DNA of 30,750 nt from a virus. A program made the position numbers and the translations under genes. This document shows, one piece after another, positions 20,194-28,075 of this stretch. The stretch covers positions 1 through 30,750 of the IMG/VR virus record IMGVR_UViG_3300030688_000091. The stretch is one strand, 5' to 3'. The notes below the pieces were generated by a model. That model saw nothing but the letters and a program-made list of their open reading frames with translations. It did not search any database and had not been told where the DNA came from. Position 1 is the first letter of the stretch. The number at the start of each line of letters is the position of its first letter.

Positions 20194-20537
20194 ATAAAAA
20201 ATCACTGGCGTTAGGCAGGTTACCGGCTGGCGTGATGAATGCAACTGAAGCCGCCTACGCTCAAAAATTGGAATTAGAGAAACGCGCTGGCGCAATCCAT
20301 GACTATCAATTCGAACCATGTTCGTTGCGATTGGGCAGAAATCTGCACTATACGCCTGATTTTTTGGTAATTGATTTTGATATGGTGGTGGAGTTCCGGG
20401 AAGTAAAAGGCCATTGGGCTGATGATGCACGAGCAAAAATTAAGATGGCTGCGGAAAAATTCCCGTGGTTTAGGTTTGTCGCGATCCGCAAGCAAGCCAA
20501 AAAAGACGGTGGCGGATGGGATATTGAGGTATTTTAG
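20190..20537 (+). CDS. PD-(D/E)XK nuclease, DUF1064 / Holliday-junction-resolvase-like
   Basis: 115 aa. The fold signature is clear: YTPDFLVI (Asp), then EFREVKGHWADDARAKIKMA with Glu-x-Lys, followed by a helix and FRFVAIRKQ. This matches the DUF1064 family of phage nucleases related to Holliday junction or endonuclease I resolvases. It probably resolves branched DNA before packaging. AGGA precedes the start. Confidence 0.82.
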   Translation: MNKKSLALGRLPAGVMNATEAAYAQKLELEKRAGAIHDYQFEPCSLRLGRNLHYTPDFLVIDFDMVVEFREVKGHWADDARAKIKMAAEKFPWFRFVAIRKQAKKDGGGWDIEVF

Positions 20538-20566
20538 TTGACATTCGACATTCGGGTAACAAAATA
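20538..20566 (+). promoter_or_regulatory. Candidate antirepressor promoter with 7-bp direct repeat
   Basis: TTGACA (20538-20543) immediately follows the upstream stop; a weak -10 (AAAATA, 20561-20566) lies 17 nt on. A tandem GACATTC (20540-20553) overlaps the -35. Confidence 0.45.
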
Positions 20567-20581
20567 GTAAATTGAAATTGC

Positions 20582-20678
20582 TTTTATCAAACGCCGTGCG
20601 GGTAATTTTGATAAAGGTTAAACCTTTGAGCCTGATTCTTTCCTTGTGCCGCACCGCAGGGAGAAATCAGGCTTTTTT
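20582..20678 (+). ncRNA. Structured leader, candidate C4-type antisense RNA with terminator
   Basis: Three consecutive hairpins: TTTATCAAA/TTTGATAAA (20583-20591, 20607-20615), AAAGG/CCTTT near 20613-20627, and GCCTGATT/AATCAGGC (20630-20637, 20665-20672) followed by six T. Loop segment GTGCGG (20596-20601) is complementary to CCGCAC (20649-20654). It sits between a promoter and an antirepressor gene, as the C4 RNA of phages P1/P7 does. Class membership is inferred from position and architecture. Confidence 0.5.
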
Positions 20679-20692
20679 ATGCGAGAAGTAAA

Positions 20693-21439
20693 ATGCAAGA
20701 ATTATCAGTTTTAAAATCAAACAAACAAACCATGAGCAGCTTGGAAATAGCTGAACTGACAGGCAAAGAGCATTCAAAAGTTATGGCCGACATCCGGCAA
20801 GTACTAGATGAGGCAGGAATAGGATACGCGGATTTCGGCGGCTCCTATTCAACCAAGCAAAACAAAGTCTTATCTTGTTTTTATCTACCTAGATATGAAT
20901 GTGATTTGGTAGTATCCGGCTATTCTGTGTTATACAGGGCTGCAATTATTAGCCGTTGGCACGAGCTTGAGACGGAGAAAATTAAAAATGAAATATCGTT
21001 GCCATCAAATTATATTGAAGCACTGCAAGCCTTAGTAGTTTCCGAAACCGAAAAAGAAGAACTGCGGTTAATCTCTGCTGGACAAGCTTCGCAAATCGAA
21101 CACCAAACCGAAGTTATTAAGCAAAAAGACCAGTACGTTATCGCCTCCAACGAAGCCAGCATCAAGGCCGGCGAGATTTTAGTTCGGGAGTTTTGCAAAA
21201 GCGTAGACATTGTTGATATTGGAGAAAAACAGTTTTATCAGTGGATGCGAGATAAAGGTATTGTCAGCGAAAATAACGAGCCGTACAGTCAGTTTGTAAA
21301 AGCCGGATATTTTACCTATAAGCCGACTGAAGAAATGCACGGCGGAAAATACCGCTATACCATACGCATAACGCCGCGCGGCAAGGTGTGGCTGGCGTCT
21401 AAATATTTGCTACATATTGATACGCAATTGGAATCATGA
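20693..21439 (+). CDS. ant: Rha-KilAC phage antirepressor
   Basis: 248 aa. Residues 1-95 match Rha (MSSLEIAELTGKEHSKVMAD, then FYLPRYECDLVVSGYS). Residues about 150-245 match the KilAC/ANT DNA-binding domain (REFCKSVDIVDIGEKQFYQW, then PYSQFVKAGYF, RITPRGKVWLASKYL). Such proteins relieve phage repression. Expression is probably limited by the leader RNA upstream. The stop overlaps the next ATG. Confidence 0.88.
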   Translation: MQELSVLKSNKQTMSSLEIAELTGKEHSKVMADIRQVLDEAGIGYADFGGSYSTKQNKVLSCFYLPRYECDLVVSGYSVLYRAAIISRWHELETEKIKNEISLPSNYIEALQALVVSETEKEELRLISAGQASQIEHQTEVIKQKDQYVIASNEASIKAGEILVREFCKSVDIVDIGEKQFYQWMRDKGIVSENNEPYSQFVKAGYFTYKPTEEMHGGKYRYTIRITPRGKVWLASKYLLHIDTQLES

Positions 21440-21576
21440 TTAAACTATGCAAACAGATAGACGAATACTTTTTCGCACAATTCGACCGTCTGACAGACTG
21501 TGAGCCTGGAGCTATTGGTCAGGTGTTGTTGGGGCTCTGCGCCTTGGGGCTGATAATTAACTTTTTGGTGATGTGA
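21436..21576 (+). CDS. 46-aa membrane protein
   Basis: ATG overlaps the antirepressor stop. N-terminal amphipathic part (CKQIDEYFFAQFDRL) and a C-terminal membrane helix (AIGQVLLGLCALGLIINFLV). The stop overlaps the next start (TGATG). Unknown function. Confidence 0.6.
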   Translation: MIKLCKQIDEYFFAQFDRLTDCEPGAIGQVLLGLCALGLIINFLVM

Positions 21577-21944
21577 TGGAAATCAATCGATATAACCGTG
21601 GACTATGGAAATTTGGTCCGCTTGAGCAATGCAAAGATGGGGAGCTGGTTTTTGTTAAGGACATACAGCCGGTTATTGATGATATGGCGTTTTCTTTAAA
21701 TAAAGCAGAAAACGAACTGCTAGACGAGAAAAATACATTTGCCAGGATTGCAAAATGCAATGAAAGCAACTTAAAAAAAATAGATATTTTGCGTAAGTCA
21801 ATGGAATATCATCGCGGATTAACCGAAAAAGATAAGGATTTACTATACAAGCTCAGAAACAAAAACGGCTTATTATGCTGGTGCTTGGCGGCTACGTGGT
21901 TAATTGTTATCTCTCTTACTGGTAATGCTGTGGGGTTGTGGTGA
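21576..21944 (+). CDS. Coiled-coil protein with C-terminal membrane anchor
   Basis: 122 aa from ATG 21576 (TGATG). Residues 35-85 are a charged coiled coil (FSLNKAENELLDEKNTFARI); residues about 97-120 (GLLCWCLAATWLIVISLTGN) form a membrane segment. Overlaps the next gene (TGATG). Function unknown. Confidence 0.65.
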   Translation: MEINRYNRGLWKFGPLEQCKDGELVFVKDIQPVIDDMAFSLNKAENELLDEKNTFARIAKCNESNLKKIDILRKSMEYHRGLTEKDKDLLYKLRNKNGLLCWCLAATWLIVISLTGNAVGLW

Positions 21945-22093
21945 TGAAGCAATACAGACCAAACAAGCCGCATTTAAGCCTTTTTTTGGATTCTTGGTGG
22001 TGCATTATGGGCGATTTATCAATAGTCGCACCGACATGGCAAGAAGCCTTAAATATTTTTATGGTTGCAAAAGAAATCGAGTCGAAAGCATGA
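21944..22093 (+). CDS. 49-aa phage protein
   Basis: ATG 21944 overlaps the previous stop; TGA overlaps the next ATG. MKQYRPNKPHLSLFLDSWWC, then PTWQEALNIFMVAKEIESKA. Protein-like and coupled on both sides. Not recognised. Confidence 0.55.
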   Translation: MKQYRPNKPHLSLFLDSWWCIMGDLSIVAPTWQEALNIFMVAKEIESKA

Positions 22094-22278
22094 AAAAGCC
22101 TAAAATCAAAACAAATAAACCTGAGCCGATAGACTTTCGCTGCTGTTTTTGCGGGGATGTTGCGAAAACCGTAGAAAGACACCCGCATGGACGCGCCCAG
22201 GTGCAACGTAAGCCGCTAGTGAATTTTGCAATGACTAAAACGCCGCCTCCGCGTGGATGGATGGATTACGAACAATGA
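22090..22278 (+). CDS. Small zinc-binding-like protein
   Basis: 62 aa from ATG 22090 (ATGA overlap). FRCCFCGDVAKTVERHPHGR gives a Cys/His cluster. A basic N-terminus (MKKPKIKTNKPE). An upstream in-frame extension to 21904 is unlikely because two coupled genes cover it. Last gene before a roughly 210-nt gap. Confidence 0.6.
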   Translation: MKKPKIKTNKPEPIDFRCCFCGDVAKTVERHPHGRAQVQRKPLVNFAMTKTPPPRGWMDYEQ

Positions 22279-22492
22279 TAAGAGCGCGTATCCATTATGA
22301 TTGTTGATGCTGGATTAAGTGAAGATGCTAACAACAATGCTCTCACCTTTTATTTCAAAAATAGCTATATCGGGTTTTCCTTCCTCGCATCTATCTTCAA
22401 TTTCCATTGCCTTAATTCCTATGGTTGGTTTGGTTAATCGCCATCCTTGGCGGTGGGGGTTTACGCCGCAAGTTTGCGAATGCGGCGAGTTG

Positions 22493-22729
22493 TTAAGTTA
22501 CCTCAACGCATTTTGAGGTAACCGCCAAATTTGGCCGGTATGTGTGGCTGCCAACCACACAAGTTATCAACGATCCTTCAACGTTCTTGTAAACCCGGAA
22601 GGCATGCCTTCCGGGCGCACAAATGAATGACTCAATACCCCAAGAATTTGGGGTTTTGGCAACAGCGCCAGCTTTGGCGCTGTTTGTTGAAAAAAAAGTT
22701 TTTTTCCCTTCTTCTTTAAACGTTTTCAT
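22493..22729 (-). CDS. 78-aa protein encoded within a hairpin array
   Basis: Good ribosome site (AAGGGG) before ATG 22729. MKTFKEEGKKTFFSTNSAKA, then FICAPGRHAFRVYKNVEG and CVVGSHTYRPNLA. Not recognised. The coding DNA contains several perfect inverted repeats, so protein sequence and RNA structure are both constrained, or the frame is incidental to the array. Confidence 0.5.
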   Translation of the reverse strand: MKTFKEEGKKTFFSTNSAKAGAVAKTPNSWGIESFICAPGRHAFRVYKNVEGSLITCVVGSHTYRPNLAVTSKCVEVT

Positions 22730-22799
22730 ATTTTTCCCCTTGGGGTAAGCCCGGAAACCGCCGGGCCGGTTGTGGGTTGGTTAAGCCCCTTTCGGGGCT
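22497..22799. repeat. Dense array of distinct perfect hairpins
   Basis: At least eight inverted repeats: 22497-22522 (10-bp stem), 22524-22535 (12-bp palindrome), 22541-22561 (7 bp), 22594-22615 (22-bp palindrome), 22638-22653 (6 bp), 22661-22684 (10 bp), 22736-22745, 22749-22766 (6 bp), 22784-22799 (6 bp). Sequences differ from each other, so it is not a tandem repeat. Confidence 0.85.
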
Positions 22800-22806
22800 G
22801 GGGTGG

Positions 22807-23106
22807 TTATGCAATTACAAAATTATGACCGGTAAAATCGGTAACGCCTTCCAATCCGTCCGCAATCCATTTATTATTTAATTTTATGCCTTCCGGCTTA
22901 CCCCAGTCGCAAGCGTCCCCGCCGTCTTCACCATCCCATGATTCAAGAGTATTCCAGCGGACTAAAGCGTAGTTGGCGGGATAGCCGCTTTCGTTGCCGT
23001 TGTCGGTGTTGTCTATGTCGTTTTGGCTTAATTCAGCGCGAGCCGAATAATCGCCATCGTCATCTAGAAAGGCGTCTTGTGTCAGGGTTACTGTGATTGT
23101 TTTCAT
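22807..23106 (-). CDS. Hypothetical acidic phage protein
   Basis: 99 aa, very acidic (FLDDDGDYSARAELSQNDID, then LESWDGEDGGDACDWG). TTGGAG lies before the ATG. Asp-rich segments could bind cations or mimic DNA. It is followed by the hairpin array and preceded by a candidate promoter sharing TGTTGACACAAA with the next gene upstream. Confidence 0.65.
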   Translation of the reverse strand: MKTITVTLTQDAFLDDDGDYSARAELSQNDIDNTDNGNESGYPANYALVRWNTLESWDGEDGGDACDWGKPEGIKLNNKWIADGLEGVTDFTGHNFVIA

Positions 23107-23155
23107 TTTCGTTCTCCAAGTGGTTTTTTAATGTGGGTATAGTATCTTGCATTAT

Positions 23156-23341
23156 TTAATTTGTGTCAACAAAAAGATTCAATCGAGACAGAATAAATTT
23201 GCTCACACTTTGATTTGCTTGGCTTGCAAGCTCGTTAAGTCTTGATTCCTCCATATCTGTAACCCTGAATTTCACAAATTTAGAGCGTGTAGCGGGTTTA
23301 GCTGCATTGCGCTTTCCGGTCATGCCGTGCTGTTTAGTCAT
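23156..23341 (-). CDS. Ribbon-helix-helix-like regulator
   Basis: 61 aa. Basic N-terminus (MTKQHGMTGKRNAAKPATRS), then KFVKFRVTDMEESRLNELAS (strand plus helix) and QANQSVSKFILSRLNLF (second helix), the RHH layout of CopG/MobC-type proteins. GAGGTGAAATT precedes ATG. Divergent from the terminase gene across an operator-like palindrome, so it is a candidate repressor of the terminase and capsid genes; this is inference from position. Confidence 0.7.
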   Translation of the reverse strand: MTKQHGMTGKRNAAKPATRSKFVKFRVTDMEESRLNELASQANQSVSKFILSRLNLFVDTN

Positions 23342-23358
23342 AATTTCACCTCATGGGT

Positions 23359-23387
23359 ATTATAGCGCATCCTTTTTGTGTCAACAA
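23359..23387 (-). promoter_or_regulatory. Leftward promoter of the RHH gene
   Basis: Minus strand -10 TATAAT (23364-23359); -35 TTGTTG (23387-23382) at 17 nt, or TTGACA (23384-23379) at 14 nt. Shares the element TGTTGACACAAA with 23157-23170. Confidence 0.5.
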
Positions 23388-23395
23388 TAAATCAA

Positions 23396-23416
23396 AAATT
23401 AAACACTGTTCAATTA
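23396..23416. promoter_or_regulatory. Operator palindrome, site A (terminase promoter)
   Basis: AAATTAAACA-C-TGTTCAATTA, a slightly imperfect copy of the palindrome at 28811 and 28870. It overlaps the -35 of the terminase promoter. Confidence 0.75.
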
Positions 23417-23437
23417 ATCCGAAATGATGGGTATAAT
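23409..23437 (+). promoter_or_regulatory. Terminase operon promoter
   Basis: -10 TATAAT (23432-23437), 17-nt spacer, poor -35 TTCAAT (23409-23414) inside operator A. The ATG is 6 nt after the -10, so the mRNA would be leaderless. A poor -35 suggests activation or dependence on regulator release. Confidence 0.5.
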
Positions 23438-23443
23438 TGAGGC

Positions 23444-23977
23444 ATGGCAAAAAAACTCACACCGGAAGAATGGCAAGAAATAATTAGGCTGCATCTGATA
23501 GATGGTATCGGCGTAAGAGCGCTGTCTAAGCAATTTGGAGTGCCATCTAGTACGATTCAATCTCGTACAAAAACCGCACAAATCGCACAGGTAAAAGAAG
23601 TTGCAAATCAAATAGTTGATGTAAACCATAGATTCACTGATTTAGACGATTTCGCACAAGAATTAACAACTAGCCTAGCCTGCAAATTGCAGAATATTTC
23701 CGATTTAGCGGCCAGTGTTGCAGAGTCAGAAGCCAAGAGCGCAAGGAAGTTGTCAGCGATTAAAAGCATTCAGATTTTGAACTTAAATAAAGAAAATCCT
23801 GACCTGCAATCAGTGGCATTGATAAAGGTGCTTGGCGAGGCAGTCAATGACTCCATGAAGCCGGCATTTAATCTAATGAGTGCAAACAAGGAGGCAATCG
23901 ATAGACTCAACGGTCCCCAGGACAATAGCCTGCTGGAGTTGCTCGAAGAAATCGAAGACGAACTGAAAGATGACTAA
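23444..23977 (+). CDS. Terminase small subunit
   Basis: 177 aa. N-terminal HTH (EEWQEIIRLHLIDGIGVRAL, SKQFGVPSSTIQSR) for packaging-site recognition, a helical core and an acidic C-terminus (LLELLEEIEDELKDD). It overlaps the large subunit by 8 nt. Assignment rests on the HTH plus position directly before TerL. Confidence 0.8.
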   Translation: MAKKLTPEEWQEIIRLHLIDGIGVRALSKQFGVPSSTIQSRTKTAQIAQVKEVANQIVDVNHRFTDLDDFAQELTTSLACKLQNISDLAASVAESEAKSARKLSAIKSIQILNLNKENPDLQSVALIKVLGEAVNDSMKPAFNLMSANKEAIDRLNGPQDNSLLELLEEIEDELKDD

Positions 23978-25505
23978 AGCCGAGAAGGTTCGTAGGCTTG
24001 CAAAGCTGAAAGGCAGCTACAAGCTATTTGCGGCCAAGTGCTTAAAGATTAAAACCAAGTCCGGCGCTATCAGGCCTTTAATTTTCAACGGTCCACAGAA
24101 ATACATCGACGATAAGTTAAACGAGCAGCTCAGCAAAACTGGCAAGATTAGAGCGCTGATATTAAAAGGCCGGCAACAAGGCGCGTCGACATACACGGAA
24201 GGGCGGTTTTATTGGCGTACAGCGCTAAGTAAAGGCAAACAGGCGTACATCCTCACGCATGAGCAAGCTGCTACTGACAATCTGTTTGGGATGGCCAAAC
24301 GGTATCACGATAACTGCCATGCTGGAATCAGGCCGGTAACCAAGGCCGCAAATGCAAAAGAATTATCTTTCGGAGCGCTGGACTCTGGCTACAAGATCGG
24401 TACGGCTGGAAGCAAAGCGGTCGGCAGGTCAGGCACTATCCAATACTTTCATGGCAGCGAACTAGGATTTTGGCCGAACGCAGACGAACATTTTGCAGGC
24501 GTGGTGCAATGTATTGCTGATGCGGCGGGAACAGAAATAATTCTAGAGTCTACGGCCAATGGTGTTGGCGGAAAATTTCACGAACTATGGATGAAGGCCC
24601 AAGCAGGCGAAGGTGACTACATCGCTATTTTTGTTCCTTGGTTTTGGTCGCCGGAATATAGAGCTAACGCAACAGGATTTGTACCAACCAAGGACGAACT
24701 GAAAAAGCAAACGCTTTACGGCGTTACTCTTGAGCAATTGGCATGGAGGCGAGCCAAAACTAACGAAATAGGGAAAGATTTAACCGATCAAGAATACCCA
24801 TACTGCTGGCAAGACGCATTTCTCAGCAGCGGGCGCACGGTTTTTGACAAAGATCACATGTCGTCGGCCATAAAAGAGACATGGAAACCTATTGAGCAAT
24901 TAGAGTTATCTGGCGGACAATGGATAAAACGTGATGATGGGCGGCTAAAAGTATGGCAAAGGCCGGAGCGAGGCGTCAAATATTTTATTGGCGCGGACGT
25001 AGCGGAAGGGCTGGAAACCGGGGATTATTCCAGCGCTGATGTGCTAGAGTCACCATCTGGTCGGCAGGTTGCGCAGTGGCACGGTAAGTGTCCACCGGAT
25101 GTTTACGGTAAAATTATCCTAAAATCATTGGGAAACTGGTACAACCAGGCGTTTATCGGCGTTGAGAACAACAATCACGGACTTGCAACAAACATTGCAT
25201 TACGCGATTCAGGTTATGCTAATTTGTACGTGGAGCACCGGCTAGACGATAGAGGCAGCAACGATAAGGAAACCAAGCGACTTGGCTGGATGACGACCAG
25301 CAAGTCAAAGCCATATATAATCGACCAGTTGGCAGCGGAATTGCGCGACGGTACGCATGGCTTGGCGTGTAAAGAGACTGTTCAGGAAATGCAAACTTTT
25401 ATCGTGCTAGAAAACGGCAGCTATTCCGCAAACCTGAATTGCCACGACGATCGCGTTATGAGCCGCGCCATCGCCGGAGAAATGCTTAGACAACAACGAA
25501 TTTAA
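23970..25505 (+). CDS. Terminase large subunit (packaging ATPase-nuclease)
   Basis: 511 aa. Walker A LKGRQQGAST (residues 65-74), Walker B region TEIILESTANGVGGKF, and an RNase H-like nuclease with FIGADVAEG, VENNNHG and CHDDRVMSRAIA. The ATPase pumps DNA into the prohead and the nuclease cuts the concatemer. Full length. Followed 15 nt later by the portal gene. Confidence 0.95.
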   Translation: MTKAEKVRRLAKLKGSYKLFAAKCLKIKTKSGAIRPLIFNGPQKYIDDKLNEQLSKTGKIRALILKGRQQGASTYTEGRFYWRTALSKGKQAYILTHEQAATDNLFGMAKRYHDNCHAGIRPVTKAANAKELSFGALDSGYKIGTAGSKAVGRSGTIQYFHGSELGFWPNADEHFAGVVQCIADAAGTEIILESTANGVGGKFHELWMKAQAGEGDYIAIFVPWFWSPEYRANATGFVPTKDELKKQTLYGVTLEQLAWRRAKTNEIGKDLTDQEYPYCWQDAFLSSGRTVFDKDHMSSAIKETWKPIEQLELSGGQWIKRDDGRLKVWQRPERGVKYFIGADVAEGLETGDYSSADVLESPSGRQVAQWHGKCPPDVYGKIILKSLGNWYNQAFIGVENNNHGLATNIALRDSGYANLYVEHRLDDRGSNDKETKRLGWMTTSKSKPYIIDQLAAELRDGTHGLACKETVQEMQTFIVLENGSYSANLNCHDDRVMSRAIAGEMLRQQRI

Positions 25506-25520
25506 TTGCCGGGAGGCATC

Positions 25521-27731
25521 ATGCAGCTAATACCAACCCTTAACACAGACCCAACTGAAGATAAAGGCGCTGGAGATGTAACCACCGCTAGCGATGATGT
25601 TTTGGGCATGATGCTGCAAAAAAAGTGGACTAATTGGAGCACTACGCGCCGCAGGATTGAAGAGCGATGGCTTGAAGATTTGCGCACGTTTAGTCAGCAG
25701 AACGAGCCGGGCGAGGAATTAAGCAAGTTTCACGGCCATATCTATATCGGCCAAAACCGGGTCAAATGCAACTCAGCCTACGCACGAATAGTCGATCTGC
25801 TATTTGCGACCAACGATGAGCATTGGTCAATCAAGCCAGTGCCGGTAACCAGCCGAGACGAGTCAAACCCGGCTAATTTTGCGGCGATAGAGGCCGATAA
25901 GCAGGTCTCCGAAGCGATGACTGTAGAGGTCGAAGCGCAGATGAAAGACTTGAAATACGATGATTACATCAAGCAAGCTTTGCACGAAGGATCAATTATT
26001 GGGACTGGATGCGTAAAAGGGATCATTCCAACAACCAGATTCGATGAATCGTGGCAAAAAACAGTTGGAATTGATGGCACGACAACATGGGAATTGGTAA
26101 AAACAGAATACCCAGCTCCGGAAATGGGCGCCCCATCGGTTTTTAATGTCTACCCAGATCCATACGCCACTCGAAAAGAGGATATGTCGGGCGTATTTGA
26201 ACGCCATTCGCTCAATCGTCAACAGTTTGTTGACCTGAAAAACGACAAACGATTCGACTCGACAAAAATTGATGAGATATTACGAGAATCGTCGCTTGGT
26301 AACCATACTGCGCTATGGCATGAGTCCATTAGACGGACTATCGCTGAAATTACCGACACCACCGCAAATATGGCCGAACAGTACGATCTATTGGAGTATT
26401 GGGGTCAAGCTACTGGACTTGTTCTGCAACAAGCCGGCATGTCCCAAGCCGATGAAATAGGCGTTTATTGGGTCAATGTCTGGACGTGCGCATCAAAAAC
26501 ACTGCTGTGCAAAATAATGCCGATGAAACGGCAGGTCATACCATACAATTTCTTTATCTACGAAAAAGTTCCACACCAGTTTTGGGGGGTTTCGCCAGCA
26601 AGGACAGGCAGGAGTTCGCAGCTAATTATCAATGGCGCGTGGCGATCTACGCTTGACGGCATGGCGATGGCATCCGGCCCAATGTCGGAAGTTAATGTGT
26701 CAATGCTTCGAGAAGGTCAAGACCCGACAAAACTTAGACCGTGGCAAACGTTTGTTAGAGATAAAGGAGATCCGAGTTACCCGGCTGTGCGATGGTTTCA
26801 GCCGGAGATTCCGGTCGCTGCTCTGATGAATATATTAGAGGCAGCGAAAACCACAAGCGACGAAGAGACCAGTATGCCGGCGTACAGCTACGGATCTGAC
26901 TCCCCAGGCATAAACGACAATACAGCTAGTGGTACGGCAATGCATCTAAATCAAGCAAGCTTGCCCATTAAGCTTGTGGTGCGCAATGTTGAGGACGGAT
27001 GCATTACGCCCGTGGTGCAAAGCCTTGTTGACTGGAATATGCAGTGGTCAGACAAGGAGGAAATCAAAGGCAATCACAAAGTCACGGTTAACGGCGGATC
27101 TACAATGATCATGAAAGAGCAGCAGGTACAGCAAAAAATTCACTTTTTAGCTATGACGGCCAACCCAATAGACGCGGCGTTCGTTGATCGCAAATATTTA
27201 CTGCGCGAAACCGCAAAGGATATGGATATTGACGCTACGCTAGCTGTTCCCGATCAATTGCCGCAATTTGATTTACCGCCGCCACACCCCAACCCGGTCG
27301 AAGAAGCGAAGGCCGGATTGCTGCAAGCACAAGCCAAGCTTGCCGAGGCCAATACCAGATTGGCGGACGCCAATGTTGCCAACAAAAACATTAATACGCA
27401 GTTCGAAAGCGTCATGACTGGCGGCCAAATCCTTGCTAACCCTGGAACCGTAGCTGTTTCTGACTCGCTACTGCAAAGCGCTGGATATGTTGATGCTAAC
27501 GGCGCGCCGGTTGCTAATGTTCCGCTTGGAGCTAGACAAATGCCAGTACCGGCACAAGTTCAAGGCGTACCAATGCCGCAAAACACCCACCCGAACATGC
27601 CAGCATTGCCACCGCAACCAGGATCACCGGGCATAGGTGCGCGGGAAGGAATCGAGGGCGGCGGAATACAAGCCAGGGCAACAGGCGGCCCAGTTGAAGC
27701 TGGAAAGCCGTACTTAGTTGGTGAGCAATGA
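25521..27731 (+). CDS. Portal protein (podovirus-type, large)
   Basis: 736 aa from ATG 25521 (GGGAGG upstream); a TTG at 25506 is less likely. It forms the ring through which DNA enters. Typical portal regions: ERWLEDLRTFSQQN, YIGQNRVKCNSAYARIVDLL, IIGTGCVKGIIPTTR, FNVYPDPYA, FFIYEKVPHQFWGVSPA and ASGTAMHLNQASLPI. A C-terminal helix (AKAGLLQAQAKLAEAN) follows. The last residues ATGGPVEAGKPYLVGEQ match a motif usually continued by GPEL; here TGA interrupts it. Confidence 0.88.
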   Translation: MQLIPTLNTDPTEDKGAGDVTTASDDVLGMMLQKKWTNWSTTRRRIEERWLEDLRTFSQQNEPGEELSKFHGHIYIGQNRVKCNSAYARIVDLLFATNDEHWSIKPVPVTSRDESNPANFAAIEADKQVSEAMTVEVEAQMKDLKYDDYIKQALHEGSIIGTGCVKGIIPTTRFDESWQKTVGIDGTTTWELVKTEYPAPEMGAPSVFNVYPDPYATRKEDMSGVFERHSLNRQQFVDLKNDKRFDSTKIDEILRESSLGNHTALWHESIRRTIAEITDTTANMAEQYDLLEYWGQATGLVLQQAGMSQADEIGVYWVNVWTCASKTLLCKIMPMKRQVIPYNFFIYEKVPHQFWGVSPARTGRSSQLIINGAWRSTLDGMAMASGPMSEVNVSMLREGQDPTKLRPWQTFVRDKGDPSYPAVRWFQPEIPVAALMNILEAAKTTSDEETSMPAYSYGSDSPGINDNTASGTAMHLNQASLPIKLVVRNVEDGCITPVVQSLVDWNMQWSDKEEIKGNHKVTVNGGSTMIMKEQQVQQKIHFLAMTANPIDAAFVDRKYLLRETAKDMDIDATLAVPDQLPQFDLPPPHPNPVEEAKAGLLQAQAKLAEANTRLADANVANKNINTQFESVMTGGQILANPGTVAVSDSLLQSAGYVDANGAPVANVPLGARQMPVPAQVQGVPMPQNTHPNMPALPPQPGSPGIGAREGIEGGGIQARATGGPVEAGKPYLVGEQ

Positions 27732-27935
27732 CCGGAACTGATCATCCCACAGCAAGGAGGCCAAGTTCTAAATAACAATCAAACCGTGCAAGCCTTCGGC
27801 GCTGGGATGAATGGCGCACCTTTGCCAACTCCTGAAAGCCCTGATTATGATGTTGCCGGATATGTGGCTAAGTATGGTCAGCCCGACCAAAGCAAAGGTC
27901 AGCACTCGGTCATAGCGGAAATATTATGCACGTAG
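27729..27935 (+). pseudogene. C-terminal portal extension beyond an in-frame TGA
   Basis: After TGA 27729-27731 the same frame continues for 67 codons to TAG 27935: PELIIPQQGGQVLNNNQTVQ, then PDYDVAGYVAKYGQPDQS. With TGA read as GGA the junction would be LVGEQ-G-PELIIP, exactly the common phage motif, so the original protein probably ran through. An internal ATG (MNGAPLPTP) could restart translation without a good ribosome site. Confidence 0.6.
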
Positions 27936-28075
27936 AGTATTCCAACGGCGGAAAATACAGCTTCAGCGGAGTAGATAAAGAGTCGTATAATAAGCTGATG
28001 GAATCGGACACAAAAGGATCATATTTACACAAAATGGGGCTAAAAGGCACTAAGATCGAGGAAGTTAATCAATGA
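27926..28075 (+). CDS. KTSC-domain-like small protein
   Basis: 49 aa: MHVEYSNGGKYSFSGVDKES, then YNKLMESDTKGSYLHKMGL. The pattern of a YxF-V-xxY core and SKG-like segment resembles the KTSC domain often found in phages. Starts inside the end of the portal extension and overlaps the next gene (ATGA). Confidence 0.6.
   Translation: MHVEYSNGGKYSFSGVDKESYNKLMESDTKGSYLHKMGLKGTKIEEVNQ

Noticed and set aside
22297-22437. 46-codon plus-strand frame after the zinc-like gene
   Set aside because: No ribosome site and overlaps another open frame (22319-22516); composition not convincing. The 22279-22492 stretch holds nothing I can support.
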